Positions 50,941 through 60,476 of a stretch of 64,000 nt of DNA are shown here, piece by piece. Position 1 is the first letter of the stretch; every line of letters starts with the position of its first letter. The DNA is taken from assembly GCF_049472675.1 (NCBI RefSeq), contig NZ_JAPNXM010000001.1, positions 322,289-386,288 on the forward strand, in the 5' to 3' direction. The DNA is from Deferribacter thermophilus (lineage in GTDB: Bacteria > Chrysiogenota > Deferribacteres > Deferribacterales > Deferribacteraceae). Both the position numbers and the translations under genes were made by a program. The notes under the pieces are model-generated. The model did no database searches and was not told the origin of the DNA. It saw only the letters and a program-made list of their open reading frames with translations.

Positions 50941-53725
50941 TTGGAGTTACTTATGAAAAAGGATTTTGTTCACCTTCATCTTCATACACAATACTCGCTC
51001 CTTGATGGTGCGATTCATATTTCAGAACTTATGAAAAAATTGAAAGAAAACGGTAGTAAAGCAGTAGCTATTACAGATCATGGGACAATGTACGGTATTG
51101 TGGATTTTTATAATCAAGCTCTTAATCATGGTATAAAACCGATAATCGGTTGTGAAGTGTATGTCGCACCTGATTCGAGATTTAATAAGAATTATGATAA
51201 AAAAGAGGATAAAAATTATCACTTAGTCCTATTAGCCCAAACAAATACAGGCTTAAAAAATCTCCAATACTTAGTTTCAAAAGCTCACCTTGAAGGTTTT
51301 TATTATAAACCAAGGATAGATAAAGAGCTACTTGCAGAACATTCAAAAGGGTTGATTGCCCTATCAGCTTGTTTAGCTGGAGAGCCTGCAAGAAAACTGT
51401 TAAACGAAGGGTATGAAGCAGCAAAAAAAAGCGGCTCTTGAGTACTATGAAATCATGGGGAAAGATAATTATTTTTTAGAAATTCAAGACAATGGGATTG
51501 ATGAACAAAATTTAGTTAATAAAAAATTAATAGAGATATCAAAAGAGACAGGGATACCACTTGTAGCAACCAACGATTGCCACTTTTTAAACAGAGAAGA
51601 TTATTATTCTCATCAAGTTTTAATGTGTATTCAATATCAGCAAACTTTAAATGATCCAAATAGAAGAGATTCTCACTCATCAGAACTTTATGTAAAATCA
51701 CCTGAAGAAATGTGGAAATCCTTTAATGAAGTTGAAGAAGCTTTAGTAAACACTGTTAAAATTGCTGAAAGATGTAATGTCTCGATGACATTTGGTGAAC
51801 TGCACCTTCCTGTATATTATGCCCCAGAAGGATACACTTTAAAAACCTATTTAGAACATATCGCAAAAGAAGGGCTTCATAAAAGACTTGCAAAAGTGCC
51901 ATTAGAATTACACTCAAAATATTACGAAAGATTAGAATACGAACTTAAAATAATACACGAAAAAGGGTATGACGGTTATTATCTAATAGTTTGGGACTTT
52001 ATAAATTATGCAAGAAAAAATAAAATACCAGTTGGCCCTGGTAGAGGCTCTGGTGCTGGTTCTCTTGTAGCCTATGCCGTAGGGATTACAGATATTGACC
52101 CTATAAAATATAAACTACTTTTTGAAAGATTTCTAAACCCAGAACGTAAAAGCATGCCCGACTTTGATATCGACTTCTGTATGAACAGAAGAGAAGAAGT
52201 AATTGACTATGTGAGAAATAAGTATGGGCATGATAGAGTATCTCAAATCATCACTTTTGGTAAATTGCTTGCAAGAGGTGTTATAAGGGATGTTGGAAGA
52301 GTACTGGAAATCCCACTGAAAACTGTGGACAAAATAGCCAAAATGATCCCTGAAAAGCCAGGCCTCACTTTGAAAAAAGCGTTGGAAATGGATCCAGAAT
52401 TAAAGCCAAACATAGGAAGTATAGAAAAGGGGAAAGAGCTTTTAGATCATGCACTAAAATTAGAAGGTTTACTGAGAAACGCAGGGATGCACGCAGCAGG
52501 TGTGGTAATCGCTGATAAACCATTAGTAGAATATGTACCTCTTTGTAAGGGGCAAAATGATGAGGTAGTAACTCAATTTGAAAAGGATACACTTGAAAAA
52601 GTTGGGCTAGTTAAATTTGACTTTTTAGGTTTAAAAAACCTTACAGTAATTGATTATGCATCTAAACTAATAAGAGAAACAAAAGATCCTGATTTTGATA
52701 TATCCTCAATCCCATTAGATGACAAAAAAACCTTTGAACTTTTATCAAGTGGAGAGACAACAGGTGTATTCCAGCTTGAAAGTAGCGGGATGAAAAACCT
52801 TCTCAAGAAATTAAAACCAACAACCTTTGAAGATATAATAGCCTTAGTAGCTCTTTACAGACCTGGCCCTATTGGTAGTGGGATGCTTGATGACTTTGTA
52901 AAAAGAAAACATGGTCTTCAAGAGATTACTTACCCATTACCTGAGTTAGAGGAGATATTAAAAGAGACTTACGGCATTATTGTTTATCAAGAACAGGTAA
53001 TGCAGATTGCACAAGTTATTGCTGGATATTCACTTGGAAGTGCGGATTTACTTAGAAGAGCAATGGGTAAGAAAAAACCTGAAGAGATGGCAAAACACAG
53101 AGAGATATTCCTTTATGGTGATGAAAAACTTGGGATAGAAGGTGCTGTAAAGAGAGGTTTTGATGAAAAAATAGCCTCTGAGATTTTCGATTTAATGGCA
53201 AAATTTGCAGAATATGGATTTAATAAAAGTCACTCTGCAGCTTATGCAATGGTAAGTTATCAGACTGCATATCTTAAAGCTCATTCCCCTGTTGAATATA
53301 TGGCTTCTTTATTAAATTTTGAATTTAAATGTAATTTAGAAAGATTATTTAAAGAATGTAAAAAAATGGAGATAACTGTGATTTTACCTGATATTAATAA
53401 ATCTAAAGAAAAAACTATTATAGAAAAAAATATTATTAAAATTGGACTAAATGTTATAATTGATGAAAATAAAATAATTGAAGAAATAATTAAAGAAAGA
53501 AATAAAAATGGTAAATTTAAAAATCTAGAAGATTTTTGCAGGAGAATAGATTTATCACTTATAGACAAAAATACTATAATTTTACTAATTAAATACGGAG
53601 TAATGGACGCTTTTGGCAAGAATAAGAAACAACTTTTACAGATTTTAAACATGAATTACAAAAAATACCTTCAAGAGCAAATTAGAAAAAAACAAGGTAT
53701 AATTACAACAGAAGATTTTTTATAA
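50941..53725 (+). pseudogene. dnaE: DNA polymerase III alpha subunit paralogue, frameshifted and C-terminally truncated
   Basis: Two overlapping frames (50941-51441 and 51413-53725) together encode a DnaE-type polymerase. The first ends after the PHP domain (HLHTQYSLLDG, ITDHGTMYG, GCEVYV). The second continues with AALEYYEIMGKDNYFLEIQD. They join at an A8 run (51423-51430), where removing one A restores the frame. Polymerase residues are intact: PDFDIDFC and VKFDFLGLKNL. The protein would be about 925 residues, roughly 200 short of usual DnaE, and lacks the C-terminal OB-fold and clamp/tau-binding region. The last 130 codons are more AT-rich and divergent. It may be a dead copy, or may be rescued by slippage. 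A full dnaE presumably exists elsewhere. Confidence 0.8.
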
Positions 53726-53811
53726 TTTAACAAAAAATAAAAAGGGAGAATAATTAATTTTATAAAGTACTTGCCATTAATAATTAAAACAAAAAAGATT
53801 TTTAATGCAAG

Positions 53812-53826
53812 CGTCAAATAATGTCG
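53812..53826. promoter_or_regulatory. Palindromic operator candidate, copy 2 (CGTCA-N5-TGTCG)
   Basis: This differs from the copy at 49362 in one central base. A TATAAT (53838-53843) follows 11 bases later and would serve the cysteine-rich gene that starts at 53873, so the site overlaps the -35 position. Confidence 0.55.
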
Positions 53827-53872
53827 TATAATTTAAGTATAATTAATGAAAATTAATTGCTGGGAGTATAGA

Positions 53873-54370
53873 GTGGTAAAGTCTTTAAAAATTACTGAAT
53901 GTAAAGAAATGTATGATTTTTTAGTGTTTTTACTAGCCAAATATTTTCAAGATATTCCAATAAACAAAATATCTGAGGAGTTAAATATATACAATATTAC
54001 AGGAATTTGTGAATGTATATCTGATGAAAATGATGCCTGTCACGGTGTTTGTTGTGGTACATTTTATGTTAATTCTGCTTCTGAGGAACAAGGTATTTTC
54101 ATTACAGACGATTATTATCTTTTTAGTTCGAATTTAGGAATATTTATTTTTCATACTGATAGTAAAGGGCATCTTAAAGAATGTGAATTTTTTTATGAGA
54201 AAGATTATTTTCCTAAATTTTATTTAGATATTGTGAAATTTTTTAAAAATGAATCTGAATATGATTCGTATCTTAAATTTATAAAAGTCAACAGTATAAA
54301 ATTGTGCTCATTAACCGAATTAAAGAACTCATTTAAGCAAGAAAAGATGAATATAATAGAAATAGAATAG
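53873..54370 (+). CDS. Cysteine-rich protein of unknown function
   Basis: I do not recognise this 165-residue protein. It has a cysteine cluster near residues 45-62 (GICECISDENDACHGVCCGTF) with five cysteines and a histidine, plus single cysteines elsewhere, suggesting a metal or Fe-S site. The second half is rich in Phe, Tyr and Lys. I start at GTG 53873 because GGGAG lies 6 bases upstream. The ATG at 53846 has no ribosome binding site and lies only 2 bases from the -10 box. It is the only other gene in the window with the CGTCA-N5-TGTCG site, linking it to the UDG/WYL/AAA group. Confidence 0.55.
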   Translation: MVKSLKITECKEMYDFLVFLLAKYFQDIPINKISEELNIYNITGICECISDENDACHGVCCGTFYVNSASEEQGIFITDDYYLFSSNLGIFIFHTDSKGHLKECEFFYEKDYFPKFYLDIVKFFKNESEYDSYLKFIKVNSIKLCSLTELKNSFKQEKMNIIEIE

Positions 54371-54439
54371 CTGAAATAATTAAATAGCTTTCATTATATA
54401 AAGAAAAATTACTACAATGAATTTATTTAAGATAAAAAT

Positions 54440-54468
54440 TTTTAACTAAATGCAAATTATGCTATAAT
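54440..54468 (+). promoter_or_regulatory. Promoter of the addAB-mcrBC operon
   Basis: A perfect TATAAT (54463-54468) preceded by GC, with TTTAAC about 16 bases upstream as a weak -35 box, lies 25 bases before the addA start. No palindrome of the 49362 type is present here. Confidence 0.5.
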
Positions 54469-54493
54469 ATTTGTAAAATAAAAAGGGTTGTAA

Positions 54494-57400
54494 ATGAGCG
54501 AAGAAAAAACAAATGAATTTATTAGTAGCCTTTGTATTCAAGCATCAGCAGGAGCAGGTAAAACTTATACGTTAGCTAAAAGATTTATTCACCTATTAAA
54601 ACTTTATTTATCTACCAAACAATCAAATAAAGATAGAAAAACTTGTAATATTGCTAATATAAAAATTGACGATAACCTATTATATCCAAATTCTATTGGT
54701 TCTATTGTTGCTATCACATTCACAAACAAAGCTGCTGCTGAAATGAAAGAAAGGGTTGTAACATTTTTAAAAAAATTGGCTGGCATTTATGAAGATGAAG
54801 AATTTGATAAAAAACAATTTAATGTTGAAGAACAAGAAGCAATAGAATTGTTAATCGATATCATAAAAAATAATAGTGATTTTAATATAACAACTATAGA
54901 TTCTTTTATGAATAAGATTTTAAAAGCTTTTGCAATTGATTTAAAAATTTATCCTGATTATGAAATAACCTTTGATAGAGAAGAAATTTTTCAACTTGCA
55001 ATAGATGACCTTATCACAGATCCAAACAACTTAAGTGACCTACTAGAATTTTTAGAAAGTCTTTTACAATTAGATTATAAAGGGATGAATGCAGAATATA
55101 TTATTAAAAGAGGTATTGAGCAATTTAGAGACTTAGATATTCCTCATGATTTAATAACATTTGATGATTTATGTGAAAAATTTCAAATAACTTCAAAGTC
55201 ATCAAATTTATTGTCATTAAAAAAGGAAATTGAAAATAGTTTATCAAGTTACATAAATTATATAAAATATATAGTCGAAAACAACAAAGATGTTTTTAAT
55301 GGAAACAAAATAAAAAGGTTTAATAACCTGAACTTTGATAAATTAATTGATAAATTTAGCGACTTCAAAAAGATATGCGAAAGTAATACATTAGTAGATC
55401 TTTATCGTAAAGACAAAACTCTAGATTATCAAGTTGAAGTTGAATTTATCTTAAAACTTAAAGAGTGCGTTTTAAATGTAGAAAAATTTATTTTACTAAA
55501 ACATGTATATGAAACTAATTCGGTAGCAAAACAATTAAAAAAGTTTAAAGAAAAAGAGTCGGAGATTAAGTCATTTTTAAACATTGTAGATGGTAGTAAA
55601 ATATCTAAAGATGTCAGCGATATATTATCAAAGGAATATGGTGTAAGCTATGCATTCTGTAAGCTTGGAGATAGGATTTTTCATTATCTAATAGATGAAT
55701 TTCAAGATACATCAAAAGAGCAATTCAACGCTATATATCATTTAATTGAAAATGCTATTGCTGAAGGAGGTTCATTATTTATAGTTGGAGATAAAAAACA
55801 AGCAATATATGCTTGGAGAGGTGGAGACTATACCATTTTCAATGAAGTACTTAAAAAAGAAAATTTAAGATTAGAACCAGATTTTCTTGATATGAATTAC
55901 CGTTCTGCAAAGAATATAGTAGAATTTAACAACAATGTATTTAACATTAATAACATTACTGAAAAAAATAATGATTTTAAAGACTTATTGAGTCAATATG
56001 ACAGTGTATTATCTCAAAAGATAAAACAAGCAATAGAAGATATTTATACAGAATCAGAACAACAGATTCACAGTGACTTAGAAGGTTATGTAGAAGTCAA
56101 CTTAAAGGAAATAACTAAAAGAATAGACGAATCAATAGATTTAGATGAAGATTTTTATCACAAAGAATTAAAAAATATTTTAGATAAATTGTTAAACTCC
56201 AAAAACTTAAAACCATCGCAAATAATGATTTTGCTGAGGAAAAAGAAAGATATCGACAAAGTAGTAAATTGGATCAGACAAGATTTTCCAAACATTCCAT
56301 TTATTACGGAAGATTCACTCGTACTTTTAAACAATTTTGAAATTAAAAAATTCCTTTTAGCACTATCTGCGATAGTTTATTCCAAAGATGAAAGTTATCA
56401 ATCAGCATTAGAAATTGTAGGTATAAATCCTTCAAGAATTAAAGAAGTTGAAAATGAAATAAAATTATTATCGCCCTATGAAGCTTTTTGTAAATTAATG
56501 AGTCTAGATATTTTTGATGTTGAAAATAACAAACTATATTTTGATAGGTTACTAGAAGAAGTTTTAAAACTAGCAGAATCACAGAAAAGTTTGGAAGATA
56601 TATTAGAGTATTTCTACAAAAACAAAGATATAACAATTACAATTAGCGAAGATATTGACGCTATAAAAGTAATGACTATTCATAAATCTAAAGGTCTTGA
56701 AAGCCATACAGTTATTATCCCATTTTACGATTGGCCATTATACGACACCAAAAATATTACAATCTATGATAGTGTAAATATTTCACCTTTGACTGAAAAA
56801 GATGAATATGTATTTGTTAAGATAAGTGGTAAATTAAAAGATATTTTAAATGATGCCAAAGAGAAATATTTTGAGCATATAAAAACAAGATTTATTGAAT
56901 CATTAAATCTCATGTATGTGGCCAATACAAGAGCAAAAGAAAATCTATTTATTTTGGGTGCTTATAAGCTTAAAAGTAAAGGTGAATTTGAAAAAACAAT
57001 AACTGCTGCGAGTTTATTACACACGATTCTAAAAACTATAAATGGTAATAATAATTTAAAATACCCATATATCATAGGCGAGTTGAAAACTGAAGAAACT
57101 GAAGGAACTCCAACACAAACACAAGCTAATAATAACTTAAAAATTAATTCTACTTTTAGGGAATTTTTAAAAGTATATCCTGAAAATTACTTTTTAAACC
57201 TGTCACCTAATGAAAAAATTTTAGGAGAGTTATTTCACTTAGCAATATCATTTGTTGGAAAAATAGAAGAAAATGATGATTTAGATGCAATAATAACAAA
57301 TGCTTATAATAAAGCTGTAAAAATCCTTAAACACGAAGATAATTCTGCGAAAGGTTTAATGAAAAAAACTTTAAATAACTTAAAAGATTATTATCAAAAC

Positions 57401-57625
57401 ATTGATGATTATTGGAATGAAAAAGAGCTTATCGATAAAGAAGGGAGGATTTTTAGAATCGACAGAATAGTTAAAAAAGGTAATAACTACTATATTATTG
57501 ATTTTAAAACAGGGAAAAAGGAAGAAAAGCATCAGTCTCAAATAAAAGATTATTTAAAATTCTTTGATAATGCAAAAGGCATTATCTATTACACTGAAAC
57601 TGGAGATATTATAAATGTCAGTTAA
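54494..57625 (+). CDS. addA: AddA-like helicase-nuclease (RecB family)
   Basis: AddA with AddB resects double-strand breaks for recombination and also degrades foreign DNA ends. The 1043-residue product is a superfamily 1 helicase: Walker A ASAGAGKT (17-24), AITFTNKAAAEMKERV, LIDEFQDTS, VGDKKQAIYAWRGGD and the motif V-like VMTIHKSKGLE. A C-terminal PD-(D/E)XK nuclease shows GRIFRIDRIV and IDFKTGKKEEKHQSQIKDY. It is somewhat shorter than Bacillus AddA and closer to epsilonproteobacterial forms. It overlaps addB by 11 bases. Confidence 0.9.
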   Translation: MSEEKTNEFISSLCIQASAGAGKTYTLAKRFIHLLKLYLSTKQSNKDRKTCNIANIKIDDNLLYPNSIGSIVAITFTNKAAAEMKERVVTFLKKLAGIYEDEEFDKKQFNVEEQEAIELLIDIIKNNSDFNITTIDSFMNKILKAFAIDLKIYPDYEITFDREEIFQLAIDDLITDPNNLSDLLEFLESLLQLDYKGMNAEYIIKRGIEQFRDLDIPHDLITFDDLCEKFQITSKSSNLLSLKKEIENSLSSYINYIKYIVENNKDVFNGNKIKRFNNLNFDKLIDKFSDFKKICESNTLVDLYRKDKTLDYQVEVEFILKLKECVLNVEKFILLKHVYETNSVAKQLKKFKEKESEIKSFLNIVDGSKISKDVSDILSKEYGVSYAFCKLGDRIFHYLIDEFQDTSKEQFNAIYHLIENAIAEGGSLFIVGDKKQAIYAWRGGDYTIFNEVLKKENLRLEPDFLDMNYRSAKNIVEFNNNVFNINNITEKNNDFKDLLSQYDSVLSQKIKQAIEDIYTESEQQIHSDLEGYVEVNLKEITKRIDESIDLDEDFYHKELKNILDKLLNSKNLKPSQIMILLRKKKDIDKVVNWIRQDFPNIPFITEDSLVLLNNFEIKKFLLALSAIVYSKDESYQSALEIVGINPSRIKEVENEIKLLSPYEAFCKLMSLDIFDVENNKLYFDRLLEEVLKLAESQKSLEDILEYFYKNKDITITISEDIDAIKVMTIHKSKGLESHTVIIPFYDWPLYDTKNITIYDSVNISPLTEKDEYVFVKISGKLKDILNDAKEKYFEHIKTRFIESLNLMYVANTRAKENLFILGAYKLKSKGEFEKTITAASLLHTILKTINGNNNLKYPYIIGELKTEETEGTPTQTQANNNLKINSTFREFLKVYPENYFLNLSPNEKILGELFHLAISFVGKIEENDDLDAIITNAYNKAVKILKHEDNSAKGLMKKTLNNLKDYYQNIDDYWNEKELIDKEGRIFRIDRIVKKGNNYYIIDFKTGKKEEKHQSQIKDYLKFFDNAKGIIYYTETGDIINVS

Positions 57626-60446
57626 AATTTATAAGATCGATTTAGGTGTAAATTTTATTCATTATGTTTCATCATTATTAGACACTTTAAAAAAAGAGTA
57701 CAAAAAAATTATTTTTATTTCAGCAAACAGACGTCCAATAAGATTTATTGAAAAATCTATAGATCTGAATACAGCACTTAGTGTTGATTTTTACACAATA
57801 GAGGATTTTGTCAAAAATATTGTAATAAGCTATTCTGATGAAATACCAACTTTTCATAGTAGTTTAGAAAGAGAAATATTCTTTTTAGATTTGCTGCAAA
57901 ATTATTCTACACTTTATAATAAGTTAGGTGGAACAGATGTTAAAGTATTTCCTTGGGCTAAAAGACTGTCAAAATTGTTTGATGAAATTGATAAACAATT
58001 ACTAGGAAATAAATTGAAAGATTTTTATTATGTAGAAGCATTAGATGAAGCAAAAGAGATTTTAGAAAACTTAAAAAGGCTATACACAATTTATGAAGAA
58101 AATTACAAAAATTATACATATAACGGTAACACATTTAAAAGAGCATCAGAGTTAACTTCTTTAGAAAAGTTTCGTGAAGATTTTAAGGATACATTATTTA
58201 TTTTTAGCGGAATGGTCTATCTCTCTAATTCTGAATTGAAAATGATAAAAAATATATCAGATTTTGTTGATACTTACTTTTTAATACAAACTGATTTACA
58301 AGATAGAGAAAGTAGTAATTTATCTTTTGATACCTTTAAAATTGTGGATAATTTAATATCTAAATTAAATAAAATTGGAAAAACAGATGTTGAAGAAATT
58401 AAAGATGATAAAAATCTTTTCGAAACCAATTTTAGTTTTTACCAGTTTCCAGATACACATTCACAAGCAGCAAGTATTTTTGAAATTGTAAAAAATAAAT
58501 ATTCGACTTTTGAAGATAAAAAATCACCAGAGAAATTAGCTGTAATTTTGCCTGATGCCAGGACTCTTTTTCCTTTATTAGCGTTCTTTGATAATAAAGA
58601 TAATTATCACCTAAATATTTCAATGGGTTATCCATTTGGTAATACTGATGTGGGTATGTTTTTAGATTCATTATTTCTTGTTTTGATTGATATTGATAGA
58701 AGAAATACAGCGACAGGCAAATATATTGTTGATTCAAAGTTATTACTAAGATTATTAAATTCGAGTATTGTAAATTTATTTAACAATGAAATTATAAGCA
58801 GTGCAAACAAATTAAGAGAAGAATTATTTGAAATACAATCATCAACTTACAAATTTGAAGAAAGTGCAGATTTTTTTAGACAATTCCTAAAAAAGTTTTT
58901 AGAAGTTAAAGATATAGATTCATTAAAAGACTCATTTTTATATTTATACAACAAATTTGATAAAGATAAGCTTCAAAAAGAAAAATACAAATTTACAACT
59001 CAGATATTACAATATTTCTATAATGAAATTATTGAAAATTTAAGTTGTTTAGATTCTAATCGCAAAATAGATATTCTATTTTCTTATCACTTACTAAAAG
59101 AAATCATCAATGATATGATTATACCTTTTGAAGGACATCCTCTTGAAGGTATTCAAATAATGGGGATGCTTGAAGCAAGATCATTATCTTTTGAAAATAT
59201 AATAATCGCAGATGTAAATGAAGGTGTTTTACCTTCAGGTGATAAAATAGACCCTTTATTACCAGAAGAAATAAAAGTTGAGCTTGGACTGACTTCTTTT
59301 AAAGAAAAAGAAATGTTAATGAGATATAATTTTTTCAGACTAGTCTATTCTGCTAAAAATGTCCATGTAATGTATAAATCAGGGGCAATAGGTATAGATA
59401 AACACATAAGAAGTAGGTTTGTAGAACAGTTAATTTTATTAAATGAATTAAAAAATAAAGAAAGATTAAAAATACACAGTCATGAGTTAGTATTATCTAA
59501 ATTTGAAAAAATAGACAACAAAATAGAAAAAACTGAAGAAATTAAAGAACATTTTAAAGAACTATTTGAAGAAGGACATATTTCACCATCTAGACTAAAT
59601 TATTACATGCAGTGCCCTTATGCTTATTATTTAAAATATATTAAAGAAGTAAAAAGTAAAATTAAATTAGACGAAGATTTTGAAGCTGACAAACTGGGAA
59701 CAATTGTTCATAAATTTTTTGAAGAAAACTTTAAAAATTATTTAGGGGAAAAAATAACGAAGGAAATCTTAGAGAATATAAAAAAGTCTATTCATAAAGA
59801 GATAGAAAAACTACCAGATTATAAATATGATGGTAAAAACGGAGAAATTAAATCGTTTCTAAATAAGTTAGATGATCTTAAAATAAACGCATTAAAAATA
59901 ATTTTAAAATATAGAGTAGATAATTATTTAAAATATATCACAAAAAATCAAATTGATTTTATATTGGTAGCATTAGAAGAAGAACTTAAATCTGATAAGC
60001 TAAAATTGTATGGTTTTGCTGATAGGATAGATGAAACTGAAGATGGTAAAATAAGAGTAATTGACTATAAAACAGGTACTGGCAAAGTTATGCCATCTAA
60101 AAACAAAGTAAAGAAATTAATAGACAATAGCGATGATATATTAAATGTTTATGACGATTCAACTTTAATAGAAGTTAGGAAAAGTATAAACTCTGTTCAA
60201 ATACCATGTTATATTTTAATGGCTAAAGAAAAATTTAAAAATGAAGTTGAATCTGAAATACATCACATCGGAGCTTCTAAAGGAAATGAGATAATTGAAA
60301 AAATGTCAGATGAAAATATAGAGTATCATAAAGAACTCATACAATATATTTTTAACCACATGATAAATTCCGAATATCTTTATGCTTTACCAGACAAACA
60401 TTGTGAATATTGCGATTACAACCATTTTTGTAAATTTAATACATGA
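57615..60446 (+). CDS. addB: AddB-like nuclease subunit
   Basis: The 943-residue partner of AddA has a helicase-like fold whose N-terminal P-loop is lost (ISANRRPIRF in place of a GKT motif), so it should not hydrolyse ATP. The C-terminal part is a RecB-type nuclease with an Fe-S cluster. The first cysteine is in YYMQCPYAYYLKYI, and the others are in HCEYCDYNHFC. Between them are the nuclease residues in FADRIDETEDGKIRVIDYKTGTGK. AddB proteins of this type recognise Chi-like sequences. mcrB follows after about 30 bases. Confidence 0.88.
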   Translation: MSVKIYKIDLGVNFIHYVSSLLDTLKKEYKKIIFISANRRPIRFIEKSIDLNTALSVDFYTIEDFVKNIVISYSDEIPTFHSSLEREIFFLDLLQNYSTLYNKLGGTDVKVFPWAKRLSKLFDEIDKQLLGNKLKDFYYVEALDEAKEILENLKRLYTIYEENYKNYTYNGNTFKRASELTSLEKFREDFKDTLFIFSGMVYLSNSELKMIKNISDFVDTYFLIQTDLQDRESSNLSFDTFKIVDNLISKLNKIGKTDVEEIKDDKNLFETNFSFYQFPDTHSQAASIFEIVKNKYSTFEDKKSPEKLAVILPDARTLFPLLAFFDNKDNYHLNISMGYPFGNTDVGMFLDSLFLVLIDIDRRNTATGKYIVDSKLLLRLLNSSIVNLFNNEIISSANKLREELFEIQSSTYKFEESADFFRQFLKKFLEVKDIDSLKDSFLYLYNKFDKDKLQKEKYKFTTQILQYFYNEIIENLSCLDSNRKIDILFSYHLLKEIINDMIIPFEGHPLEGIQIMGMLEARSLSFENIIIADVNEGVLPSGDKIDPLLPEEIKVELGLTSFKEKEMLMRYNFFRLVYSAKNVHVMYKSGAIGIDKHIRSRFVEQLILLNELKNKERLKIHSHELVLSKFEKIDNKIEKTEEIKEHFKELFEEGHISPSRLNYYMQCPYAYYLKYIKEVKSKIKLDEDFEADKLGTIVHKFFEENFKNYLGEKITKEILENIKKSIHKEIEKLPDYKYDGKNGEIKSFLNKLDDLKINALKIILKYRVDNYLKYITKNQIDFILVALEEELKSDKLKLYGFADRIDETEDGKIRVIDYKTGTGKVMPSKNKVKKLIDNSDDILNVYDDSTLIEVRKSINSVQIPCYILMAKEKFKNEVESEIHHIGASKGNEIIEKMSDENIEYHKELIQYIFNHMINSEYLYALPDKHCEYCDYNHFCKFNT

Positions 60447-60476
60447 TATTAAAATAAATCTTTTATGAGGGTTAAC

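Noticed and set aside
51022..51424. Minus-strand open frames within the dnaE paralogue
   Set aside because: They lie antisense to the well-conserved PHP domain and have no recognisable features.
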